A DNA stretch of 64,000 bases, from the NCBI GenBank assembly GCA_026214975.1, contig CM047813.1, forward strand, positions 31,274,589 to 31,338,588, given 5' to 3'. The position numbers and the translations under genes were made by a program. Below the pieces are notes generated by a model. The model was not told where the DNA came from. It made no database searches and was given only the letters and a program-made list of their open reading frames with translations. Source of the stretch: Gentiana macrophylla (taxonomy: Eukaryota; Streptophyta; Magnoliopsida; Gentianales; Gentianaceae). This document shows, one piece after another, positions 34,676-46,783 of the stretch; position 1 is the first letter of the stretch; every line of letters begins with the position of its first letter.

Positions 34676-34930
34676 GTGATGCGATTCAGACTCATGAATC
34701 TGTGAAGTGTTGCGATTCAGATTCATGAATCTATGAAGTGTTCCGATTCAGATACATGAATCTACAAAGTGATGCAATTCAGATACATGAATCTGCAAAG
34801 TGATGCGATTCAGATACATGAATCTGCGAAGTGATGCGAATCAAATTCATGCGTTTGTGAAGAGATGGAATCAAATCCATGCATCTGCGAAGTGGTGTAG
34901 CTCTTCATCCGGATGCATGAATTTCCGAAC
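34676..34930 (+). repeat. Minisatellite in Copia 5' LTR (about 31-bp units)
   Basis: Seven to eight units on the theme GTGATGCGATTCAGATACAT followed by GAATCTGCGAA. The same array occurs in the 3' LTR at 48797-49088, so it was present before insertion. Confidence 0.85.
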
Positions 34931-34988
34931 TGATATGACTAGTACCCCATTTTGTCCTATAAATACGACTCAATGCATACATGTGTAT

Positions 34989-36754
34989 TGATAGCAAAAT
35001 ACTTAACCGCTAACTTTCACCGACAGAGTATCAAGTCAACGGGAGTATAGTGGTCACAAGGTCAAATCCACATGGAGTAATGTCTAAGTACCAAAGCTGA
35101 TGGAGAACTTAGTTCAGGTCAAAATAATAGTGGAGGGTATTATACTAATGTAGAAACAACGATTATACTAACGAGTTTACTTTAGATATTAAAAGGTATG
35201 GCCGAACTATGATCCCACAAGCTACATTTACCCACAAGAAGGACTTGGCGGGGCGTGTCTTAACCGACCTACCTATCCAATGTAGTTTAACGACGTCCAC
35301 GGGTGCCAACTCCTAATTCTAGTGATTAGACTGAGCAACTCGATCTAACCACCCTATGTGAAGCTAACCGACTCTCCCTTTAGAAAACCGATTATCCTAA
35401 CATGATTAAGTTCTAGAGTTGCTCGAACAACCATGACAAACCTCATATTGGAAAGCGGACCTAACAACTAGGCCGAATCTACGCATAGCGATCCTAAAAC
35501 CTCTTATCCCACATCTCACCATAAAATGCATCTATAAGTTCGATGTGTGTGACGATGAACTAGGTGATCAATCTAATTCAAAGATGTTAAAATAAGTTTT
35601 AGGGCGTGGATTAATTGTTTAAACATAATATTACGCACTACACAACTCCCAATCTCATCCCCCTTAGGGTTTTTGCTCGCTTTCACATAAGTCGGCTACA
35701 CAACTAATTAGCTACTCATGATTAAGCTAATGACGGAATAAAGAAAGGAAAACATGCTAGAAATAATAAAAGAGAAATAATTCATTACCATATAACCGCA
35801 GAAAATCTGATCCAGAAAAGTATGAAGAAATAATTGCACCAAAAAGTTGAATCTTTTGTTCTTGGAATGTAAATCTAAGCTATAAAAAGTGTTTAGAATC
35901 AAAGGATGTTATCTAGGGGATCAAAGGATTGAAAGGTGATCAAATTATACTCAAATCGCACCAAAATCGCCTAAGAAGAGTCTAAAGTCGGCCAAGAATG
36001 ATCAGGGGCTGAATAAGCTGCATATTTATAGTGTAGGGTGTCGGTCTCAAACTCCTGTTTGCATTCTTGCAAACGCTAGTTTGCCTGGAAATCTTGATGA
36101 TATTAGGGTTTCATCTTCAGCAAACTAGTGTTTGCCTTGCCTTGAATGCCAGTTCATGGATCGTGCCTTGAGGACAAACGCCGGTTTGAGGTACTTGGGC
36201 GCTCGTTTGTCTTGTATGAGCTTTCTTGAGTCGGGCTGAACCTATCCAAACGCTAGTTTAGGGTAATGTGGGCCTCGGATGTCCAAAACTCTAACTTTCG
36301 ATATTTGATGCCAACTCTGTGAGCGCATGATTTACATTGGCCAAACGCCAATTTGAGGTAGGCTTGAGGCAAACGCCTTGATTTGAGTAGGCAAACGCCA
36401 GTTTGCCTTGATTTCACTCCAAACTTGGCTTTTCTTCCACTTTCATGCTACTTTCGTGCCACGAACACGATTCTCATTCCAAAACATCGCCTTCCGGGTT
36501 CTCGAGTCACCTAAGTCCTGCAATAACATGTACGAACAAACACCACGCATAATTCCGCAAGACAAAAGTGCTCGGAAAAGAGTCAAATATCACTAAAAAG
36601 GCGGAGTTTACTATCGATGTGACAGTTAAACTCCCGTGCGTATAACTACCGATATTACTCTCAAAATGGTCTATATCTACCCAAAACATGCCAATAAAGT
36701 GATAAAGCGGGGTTAAAGCGTGCACCAAAAATCTGATAAAGTTGACTCCCATCT
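34989..36754 (-). mobile_element. Solo LTR related to the gag-only family, TSD TGTAT
   Basis: A 1,766-bp LTR on the minus strand: start AGATGGGAGTCAACTTTATC (family TGATGAGAGTCAACTTTATG) and end GTATTTTGCTATCA. TGTAT flanks both sides (34984-34988, 36755-36759). It is related to, but clearly diverged from, the LTRs at 27993 and 42505. It sits in the 5' LTR of the Copia element, so it is younger than that insertion. Confidence 0.85.
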
Positions 36755-36759
36755 TGTAT

Positions 36760-38665
36760 CTCATTTGTGAAAAAGCGTCATTGAGCTTATCCAACCATGT
36801 GTCGGCCGTCGGTTGTTATCTTCTTGATCGATTTTGAAGCTCAATTTTGAAAGACAACTTACGACTTCGTTTTGATAATGTCGAGTTTTCACAAACCGAT
36901 TTCTTTCTGCAAAACAAATTAAGAGCTTTTGGTACCCATATCTATTTGGAGTCTTTTTGGTTAGCTTTTGGATTAATTCTTGAACCTTCTTTGAGGGCTT
37001 TGAACATCTTGATAATTGAGCTCATATATCTTTCTTGACTCTTTGACTTAGTAGATTTCCTGTTAGATTTGTCAGTTTTCACACAATTCTGCTGTTTTAG
37101 CTTTTCAGTTTTTCCTTACGAATTTTGTGAAAGTGAGTTGATTTAGTAGTGGTTGTGTGGCCATTCCGGTCTTCATTGAGTTGGATAGAGTCTCCTTTCC
37201 CCACGAATCTATTAACCTTCGAATGAGAATCATTTTTGGCAAATAGGACATGAATGTTTTGTTAAGCGATCTCGACCGATTCGACTTTTCGACCTTACAT
37301 GTTTTTCTGTAGGAATTGTCAGTTTGCTGAGTGCCATCAACTGATCTTACAGCTTTGTCAGTTTTTGATCGAGGTTGTGCTAAATTGTTATCAGTTCTAA
37401 TAACTTCATCAGTTTTCTGAGTTTTGGGCTTTTGTGGAGTCACAAACTAATTAGGTCTTTCTTGAACAAGGCTGAACTTAGAATTTTGTTGATTATCAAA
37501 CCCTAAGCTTTGATCATCTCCATATGGCTTTCTGGTTTGAATTGAACTTTGGTGACTAGATCAGCGAAGATTTTATGATGTTTATTACTTTTGTTACTTC
37601 ATCAGTTGAGCCAATACCTTGAGTTATGTTATTAGCCTTGACAAGGATAATTTCAGCATTCAATCTTAGAACTTCAGCTTTCAACAATTATTTTTTCTTT
37701 TTGAAATTCTTATAATTCTTTTGAATTTCCTCTAATTCCTTCATGAGTGTGTCTAAAGTTTCATTGAAATATGCATTTCTATGATTGTTCATGTGATGTA
37801 ATGATTGGATGTAGAAGCATTTACCTCATGACATTTGATTGATAAATTCTTAGTTCTAGTTTCTTCACATTCCATTATCTGTTTTCCTTTACTTGATTCA
37901 AGATCGTTTTTCTTGGTTCGACTTCCAAAGTATGATTTCTTCATCATGATCTTCTGTTTGGAAAGCTTATAGGTAATGTCTCAGAATTCTCTTTCCTTGT
38001 AGTGACAGATGGATCCTCGATAAATGTCTCAATCAACTTTTCTTGAGTATCAGCAACAAAGGCCTGCAATTTATACTTGTATTTATCAAATCTTAAAATG
38101 ATCAGCTAAGCATATTCCTAAAGTGATTCTTTGAGTCCATGAAGCAGTTTTGAAAACAACTTGCTCTAACAACTAAGGATCTTTTTGAGCGGAAGCTGCT
38201 CCATCCGACCAATTGTTGGTATCGAAAATAATGACGACCGATTACTTACTGTTGATCCTCGATGATCGCCAAATTTGGATCACCTCCAAAAGGAAAAGCT
38301 GCTAACAAAATCAATTGTTGTTGGAATCGGAAATGAAGACCAATTACTTCAAATAGACAAACTAATAGAGCTAGTTTATTTACACAAATTCGACATCGTT
38401 CTTTCTTGGTTCGACTCCAAAAGTATGATTTCTTCATCATGATCTTTATTTGGAAAGCTTATAGGTAATGTCTCGAGAATTCTCTTTCCTTGTAGTAAGA
38501 AATTACCCAGATGGATCCTCGATAAATGTCTCAATCAACTTTTCTTGAGTATCAGCCAACAAAGGCCTGCAATTTATACTTGTATTTATCAAATCTTAAA
38601 AATGATCAGCTAAGCATATTCTAATAAGAGCTGAAGACCAATTACTTCAAATAGACAAACTAATA
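36760..38665 (-). pseudogene. Antisense Copia gag/protease-linker fragment, internally duplicated
   Basis: On the minus strand, segments such as NPKANQKDSK*IWVPKA match the 'NPKGPKKIWVPK' linker typical of Copia (SIRE-like) polyproteins. Others resemble Copia gag (YKYKLQAFVADTQEKLIETF with frameshifts). Two copies of a roughly 210-220 bp block occur at 37910-38119 and 38403-38624, and a shorter block (GAAGACCAATTACTTCAAAT) occurs at 38333 and 38633. The fragment replaces about 100 bp of the host Copia 5' LTR rather than being a clean insertion. Confidence 0.6.
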
Positions 38666-39087
38666 GGCTCAGATCGAAGATCTCTTCAATCGTATCCCCC
38701 CAGAGATATTTTTTCGTGTGAACCCCAAGTGACTTTGTCAAAAGGAAACATCTCTTAAAAAACAACGCAAATCACGTGCCTTTGAGTATTTTTTTTTGTT
38801 GTCCTTTCCTGGCATTAATTTATCCCAACAGCCAGAGATGCCTTCGCTTGGCTGATATGACATTGAATGACATCGTGGCACCTTCGGGATCTAAGTCATG
38901 AATCAAGACTTGGTTCTCTCTGACCGCTTTGATGGGCACATTCTCAATGCATTGTTAGACTCTGTATACAATGGATAAGTTGTAACAACGAGACAACAAA
39001 AGAGTTATAGGTGGCACTGTAAGCAACAAGTAACGAATCAAGAGGTGCTAAATCAGAAATTTTTTATTGTCTCCATGTGATGCACCA

Positions 39088-39096
39088 ATATGTATA

Positions 39097-39157
<61 letters not shown>

Positions 39158-39190
39158 ACATATATACATATATATATACAAATATATATG
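39088..39190. repeat. (TA)n microsatellite
   Basis: A TA run of about 60 bp followed by interrupted TATATACA units. Confidence 0.95.
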
Positions 39191-39474
39191 AGTGAATTTT
39201 TTTATCTCATTCTTGCGCTGCATCATTATTGCAAAATTGATTTATCGGGCTTAGTTTCAATCGGTTAGTGTTTGTGTAATTGTGTGTTACCTGTTCATAG
39301 CGCTTTGCTAACTTTAGTACATTTCTTTATTAAAATAAATTAATTTGCCATCTCATATGATTTAAATATTTTGTCAAAGAGTGATTCAATAGTAATCAGA
39401 ACAATCGAAACAAGACATATAAGTGTTATTTATGTAATGTAAATTCCTTTTAACCTGGACGCTTGTTTGGTTAA

Positions 39475-42160
39475 ATGTATAATTACTTTTATGTGAATGA
39501 ATCTCATTGTGCACTTATTTATGATGTTAATTTTAGACAATTCCAAGGTGGGAATTATAGGACACTAATTTTTGACAATGCACAACCTAGGCATTCTTTG
39601 AAATGCACATATGATAATGTTGACAAATGTGATATATGTGTTCAAGGAAAAATGACATGTAAAACCGCATAAATCAAGAAAGCACATATCTGAATTCCTT
39701 GGTCTTCGTGATCAAAAAAATTTATTTGGTCTTAAACACTCGATGTTTCTGATTTGCATAGCAAAGTATCACGTGGAGGACATAAATAATTTGTGACTTT
39801 ATAGATGATTTCTCAAAATATGCCTATGTGTATTTGCTGAAAAGTAAAGATGAAGTGTTAAATAAATTTCTAATTTTAAAGTAGAACTTGAAAATCAATT
39901 GAACCGAAAAATTAAAGTTTTACTTCTTCGATTGCAGGTAGAGAATACCAAGTAATAGAATTAATAAAAGTCTCAGAAGACAACGATATTGTTCACGAAG
40001 TTTACTCCAATCGTATTCACCGTAATCGAATGGAGTGGCAGTAACGGAAAACCGAACTTTAATAGATATGGTAAATTGCATGTTAATTAGTTCTGGTTTA
40101 TCTGATCAATGGTGGGTGAAGTACTTTTAAGCTTATGTTATATTCTTAATAGGATTCAAGAAAAGATTAGTAAGACACCTTATGAAAGTTATGGTTTAAT
40201 CGAAACCTGATATTAATCGCCTAAAGGTTTGGGGATGTCTTGCTTACGTAAGAAAAACAAAATCTGAGATTACTAAATTAGGTAGTTAAACTTATAAATG
40301 TGCTTTTGTTAGTTATGCAAAGAATAGTACTGCTTATAGATTTTTAAAACTAGAAAATTATGAAATTATCGAATCATATGATGCTGAATTTTTGAGCATT
40401 TGTATAAGTCTTCTTCTGTGCAATCTGGAATTATTGGCAATGCCAAGAGAGTTAATGATGAATCTTTTGAACATCGTGGAACCCACAATCGATTTGAGAC
40501 AAAGAGAAGTAAGATATAAAGGATTGAAAAACTTTGGTCTTGGATTTGTGACGATTTATCGAAGGTGATGTAAAATAACATTACACACCAAACCAAGTTA
40601 ATGATCAATGATGATAGTGATCCCGTTACATATTCGTAAGCCATTTCATCACATGACGTCGCTTTTTTGTAAAGAAGCAATCAATGATGAAATGAGATCA
40701 ATCATGTCGAATCGTACATGGAAATTAGTAGATTTATTCTAAGGGTTCTAAACCAATCGGTTCTAAATGGATCTTCAAGAAGAAGTTAAATGCATATGGT
40801 TCCATTAACAAATACAAAACCAAATTTAGTGGCTAAAGGTTTAAAGTGCGCCATGGCATAAATTATTTTTGATTAATATGCTTCGTTGGCACGTAATATC
40901 ATATATTTGTGTGTTGTTATCGCTGCTTTGATTCACAATTTAGTTGTCCATCAAATGGATGGAAAACGGCTTTCTAAATGGTGATTTGGAGGAAGAAGGT
41001 ATATGGAGCAATTCGAGGGTTTTGTGTTACTGTGACAAGAGAAGAAGGTTTGCAAATTAGTCAAATCCCTTTATGTTCTCAAGCAAGCCCTCATGCAATG
41101 GCATGAAAAAGTTCAATAAAGTAATGCCGGAAAATGTGATTCAAAGTCAATGGTCGATAATGTATTTACTCTACATATGTAAATGGTGCACGATCATTGT
41201 TTTCCTATACGTGGATGATATGCTCATCTTTGGTCCGAATTAGAATCCATAAAGGAGACCAAGCAATTATTGGAATCTAACTTTGATATGAAGGATCTGG
41301 GGGAAGTTTAACGTGATCTTAGTGGATCAAAATAATGAAGAAAGATGGATTTATATAATTAGATCAATCTCATTATATTGAAAATATCCTTAAAAAGTAT
41401 GGTCATATGGACCATAAGCCCGCATCTACACCCATGGATCCGATAGGAAGTCATATTGTATGCATCTAAACTTACAATAAGCAAGTGTGATAGAAGTCTT
41501 ATGTATGCTATGCATTGCACAAGATCCGATATTGCATATGCAATTGGTATATTATGTCATTTCACTAGTAATCCAGAAAGAATATTGTAATGCAATTTTG
41601 CACTTTCCGAGATACTTTAAGCGAACAATTGATTACGGATTATAATATTGTGGGTTTCATTTCTACTTTAAGGGTATAGTGATGCAAGTTGGAATAACAT
41701 AGAATCAAATTCTAAGTCCACCACTTGATGGATTTTTTACTTTAAGAGGTGCAATCAGATCTTGGTGTTCAAAGAAGCAAACTTGTGTTTTGATTCACTA
41801 TGTTAGCAGAATTTATTGCATTGGCAGATGCAAGTAAAGAAGCGGAATGACTGAGAAATTTATTGATCGAAATTCTCATGTGGGAAAAGCCATATCCAGC
41901 AGTAATGATACATTGTGATAATAAAGCTACTTTGTATTTAGTAGTAAGTAAGACTTACAATAGTAAGCAACGACACCTTAATCTGAGACATCGCCTCTTC
42001 GTGTGATTACTTAATCAAGGAGTAATCTCGCTGACTAGATAGAAGTCAAAGAATAACCCAGCATCTTTTGACCAAAGGATCAAGCAGTAGAGATGATTGT
42101 GAAAACAACGAAAGGAATGGGATTAAAGTCTATGAAACATTAGTTAGCCTTGATGAGAAC
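39475..42160 (+). pseudogene. Copia pol remnant (integrase, reverse transcriptase, RNase H)
   Basis: In order, with many frameshifts and stops: the pre-integrase Cys motif (VDKCDICVQGKMTC, 39628), integrase-core fragments (DLHSKVSRGGHK, 39757; DDFSKYAYVYLLKSKDEVLN, 39802), a PYESYG...LKVWGCLAYV stretch (40165-40255), RT start GSKWIFKKKLNAYGSINKYK (40760), the active-site strand VFLYVDDML (41198-41225), and RNase H residues IHCDNKATLYL and SKQRHLNLRH (41905-41990). It is no longer translatable. Shadow frames in this stretch were ignored. Confidence 0.8.
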
Positions 42161-42504
42161 CCTACTTATGTTTTCAAATATAAACAAAGTCAAAGGTACA
42201 TACAAGTTAAAGTCTAAATAGAACAAGGCACTCAGAGTATTTGATAAATCTCATTCATAAAATCTCTAGTGTGAGTAAACACCGCATGATAAATGTTGAA
42301 TATAGTTCTTAATAAGTCCTATTATTGGAGAAAGTGACACGCAAGATCACTTTTAATGGACTTACTTATGTGAGTGTGGAAGTCAGCCGCTTATCTACGA
42401 GATATAGACCGCCTCTGAGCACTCATGAATTTCGGATATAACGCATGGCCATTAATGTGTTGGAACAAAGAGACACTCTTTATCGGAATAGTATGTGTGA
42501 TAAC

Positions 42505-44164
42505 CCGATCGGCCTTTTCTAAGTGTCCAATCTCACCGGCAAGGTACCGGGTCAATCAGAGCCTAGAATTGGTGAGTCAAGGTCGATCCCACAGGAATCG
42601 GTCGAGTACCAAAGTCGGGCCTCGCCCCTAGTTCAGTCAACACACACTGAACGTGGTGACTTGTCGATCACCGGTTCTACAAACTAAATATACACAAAAT
42701 AAAAAGAGTTTAAAACTATATAAAAGAGATAGCCGAGCCATGATCCAACCTACTACTATCTAACCCTAACTCAGATCCGTATGATTTTGATAAAATCTAA
42801 TGTTCTTGACATTGTTAAATGATGTCGCCTCCTATTTCAAACTGCGCCAATTTCAACAACCTAGTTTCCTATGTCGAATTCAACAAATTACCGACCGGAT
42901 TTAATCGACTCAACAAGGTCTACATTTACGAGACGCCGACAAGTCGATACAAACTCACAACGTAAAACCGAGTCCAACAACTCGCCGTTTTTACACTGAT
43001 CCTAGAACCCTTTTCCCGTGATCCTCTCAAGAAAATACATATGTAAAGAAGACGCTGAAATACGATTATCGAAGTCACAGAAGTTCAATAAAAGTCATTT
43101 ATTTAATAAGTTCTGTAATCGATAACAACACCGAGAATCTAACAATCATAACATCAAAACACTTTAATCAACGAGCCAAGGATTCGACTTCATAGATTAT
43201 CACATAACTCACTATTGGAAAAACTAGCTACTCATCTTATCAACAAAACAACAAGAAATCAACAATAAATATAACAAAAACAAAGATTGGAAAGCAAGAA
43301 CAAGAAAGGAAAACAAAATACTAAATATATTATGCCAGAGAAAAATCGATCCACCGAACTAAATCCCGCCAATAACGCCAAGCTTATCTTCGATCCTCCG
43401 GATTACAACAATCCACAACTAATCTTAGCTAATATACCTCTAACTAATCTAAGCTAAGAAAAGATGAAGAAAACGTACAAAATGCTCAAAAAATCGATCT
43501 AAAAGAGGAGAGGACCGATCTAGATCAAACGTGGGGGTATTTATAGTGTTTTTGCAGATATGACTCGTTAGGCGCGGCGCCTAGCAAACCTTAGGCGCAC
43601 GCTCAGGTCAACAAATCACGTATCTGAAACATTTGGCCTTCTTAGGCGCCAAGCGCTCGGTCGACACACCTCAAAGAAATAGTCATAACTTTGTGTGTAG
43701 ACTTCAAATCGAAAGTGATTCAAAATGCCTTGGAAAGCTAATGAAATTGTATACAACTTTCATGAAGATGTCCAGCCCAGAAAATGCCTCCAAGGTGGAT
43801 CAAAATGCAGATAAATGGAAGGTATGGTTGTAGTACCAACACGCTTTTGATCCTGCTTGAACGCTTAAGCTTTCGGGCACATGTTCCAATCCTCGATTCG
43901 GGCCTTCCGACATCTCAAACACCTAAGTCCTGTACAAAATCACAACAAATACCACACATAATCCCTACAGACACTAGGGTGACCGAGAGCATAGTAAATT
44001 TACACCTAAAAAGACCGAGAATCCCGACTTTACGCCCTAGGTCCCAAATGATAACCAAGGTGTAAATACATCAAAAATACAACCAAATGTCTCGTGAAAC
44101 ATATAAAACGAGGTATAAACGGGTATAATTACATAGAAAATGATAGTCAATTTGACTCTCATCA
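42505..44164 (-). repeat. 3' LTR of the minus-strand gag-only element (1,660 bp)
   Basis: Aligns with 46784-48449. Differences between the two are dominated by clusters of 1-4 base indels rather than substitutions. Confidence 0.88.
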
Positions 44165-46783
44165 ACTACTCCCCTACTTAGCGCTTGTCGCTTCTTGAGC
44201 AAAGATGAGCTGATTCAAAATAAAGATGGAGTCAACATTGCTATCATACATTTAGTCTAAAAGAATTTGAAATGGTAAAACACAAGTAATTGACACAAAT
44301 GCATATGATTAAAGTTCGACCTTGCATTGAGAAAAGAATGTGTGTGTGTGAATAGCTTCTTCGATATTCATCACTTACGACCGGGGTTTAGATTATAGAC
44401 GATAATGTACCGAGGCTACACCATAGGCTTATATGTCGTGAAACATCTCCACTAATCGAGGTCAATCAAAGTCTAGTACGGTCGAGCAGACTTCTAAAGT
44501 GGTTATATCATAGGCTAGGTGGTCAAGTTAATCGAAAGAATATTTACGATAAAATAGAAAGAAGAAGGTGCAAAAGAGCTTTAACCGAGATATATACACA
44601 AAACTCGGTTATCACTTCGCTTTTCAATCTTTCCAAATATTTACATCTCCTGAGTCCAAACTCCTAACCTCAACTTCATAATATACAATACTTACACAAC
44701 ACTTTAGTCCACTTTTTGACTTATAACAAACTATAAATATGTACATTTACCACTGCTTTTTTTTTTTTGTTTCTTTTCTTTTCTTTTTTCTTCTTCTTAT
44801 ATACATCAACATTCTAACAAAACCGAAACCGACACATTGTCACACTCTCGCCCGAATAACTCAGAAATTACGACTCCATACCATTACTTATTGCTCAACA
44901 ATACCTCGCAGAACATCGTAAAATGTGGAGAACAAACAAGCTCAATTGCAAGGTAGTCAAGGATATGTAGACCAAATAATGTTGTGGACATCAATTTTCA
45001 CGGGTTAGTAACACGAAGGCTAGTTTGGGTGGTAAATAACCACCCTACAAAAGCTTAGAGGGGTAAAAGTGGATTAATCGCTTAGTTGGCCTTGGCCTGA
45101 TCGGTCAAAATAAATGCCAAAACCGCTATCCCGCATCTAACAACGATCACACTTTCTATTTCGCGGGTTACTTATATAAGTTCTAGGTAAATCGGTCATT
45201 AATAACTACCATAATCGTTTCACTAGTCAAGGTGATTCATGAAGTCGGAAGTTAACGCGGATATGACTATTCCATTCTCAATACATGATCCCAACTCAAA
45301 TGAAATGCATTTGTACAATCACTATATGTTCAATCAAAACAATATCAAAAGGCTCAATGTATCAAAACCAATGTCAAATGCATCAAAATTTCTAAAAACG
45401 ACTCATTTACACCCGCGGATAACAATCTCTAAGTATAACTCGCTTGACATGAAAATGAAACATTGAAGCTAAACCAACCAACCCTTACTTTAAAATGAAA
45501 CACGAATGATAAGTGGTAGAAAAGTTAGCTTACAACCGAAAAGCACGAGCACGATCACGTGGCATCCGTGAAATGAACTCCCAGGGTAATTGATTTATAA
45601 AATATACACAACCAACACCAAAGGTGTACAGGTAACGAGTATAACACAATGAAACTACCCGGTTACTACAACTCATCAAAACCAAAAACACCACACTAAC
45701 CCCCAAAACACACTCTCGGTTATATTACAACAAAACTTACCCCTAAGTATCAAAATACAACTAAAGAAACACAAAGGAAACACGCAGGGGAAAGGAAAAG
45801 CAATAAAACACATTCTCGAGTTTATAGTCCTCACTTGACTTTCACCCCCCAAACATGTCAAGGATAGTTATACCAAAGTGAGAGCAAACCGCTGTTTCTC
45901 CTTACAAAAATCGTAAGAATTGAGCACCCCTTGAAAATAAAACAATAGAACTATAGGCTCAATCTCTCACCAGATGAGATTGGTTCAATGAATCCATTGC
46001 ACGTAACAATGAATTCACTTTCCCGAACTAAAACATATACCAACCAATAACGACTCTAAGACCAAGTATGAAACATTTAGGCTCAAAATCAACAACAAAC
46101 TCAATAGGTGCACCTCAAGATATAACAATATGACTAAACGAAGACGGAACAGTGACTCAATAGATACAAGAGTCATACCATCCTCAGAGAGTGTTCTTCC
46201 GGGTGACTTCAATGAAAGTCTCACGCTTTCTTCCTCTCAAACTCCTCAAACAGTTTGTTGCACTTTAAGCTCCAAGTTTCAGATGGCTATTTGCATCGCT
46301 TTCTAAGTCATTACGAAACTCTTGGTGGTGCTTCTTGGACCACTTTACTCAACTTTTTCAACAGCTTTGCTCAAGTGCCATCCGCGCTCCACTGAGGTCT
46401 CCGATTCTGAAAGCGGAGGTGGAAGAGTATCGAGTTGTTGATCATAGTAACTTGGGCATTATCCCACTCATTTCCATATGATGCGTATGGGCTGGATTTG
46501 GTAATAAGGTTGTGTCTGTGAACCCATGGCACCGTGAGTTGTAGCCTCCGAATGAGTAAGAAATGATTTAATTGCCGTAAGGATCCATTAATCAGAATCG
46601 TGGAAACAACACGAACACAATCACGGGTATCTAGTCACTACCACTACCAAGCAAATGGTGTGACACTTCAACAAAACAAATAAAACAAACTATACATAAA
46701 AACAAATAAGAAAATGACCAATCCTACTAACTTAACTAACTTACAAGATATCAACCCGACCTTCGCAACGCGCCAGTAAATCT
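44165..46783 (-). other. Interior of the minus-strand gag-only element, gag-like start at 46588
   Basis: Read on the minus strand, ATGGATCC at 46588 begins MDPYGN, then a stop, then SFGGY-like and QPYYQIQP fragments matching the gag-like start of the element at 29712. The order of later blocks (GTGCTCAATTCTT, GCGGTTTRCTCTC, TTTGGTATAACTATCCTT) is also shared. No reverse transcriptase or integrase. The frame is heavily broken here. Confidence 0.65.

Noticed and set aside
34676..34930. CRISPR-like array
   Set aside because: Units are contiguous and degenerate with no spacers, and the array recurs in the 3' LTR; it is an LTR minisatellite in a plant genome.
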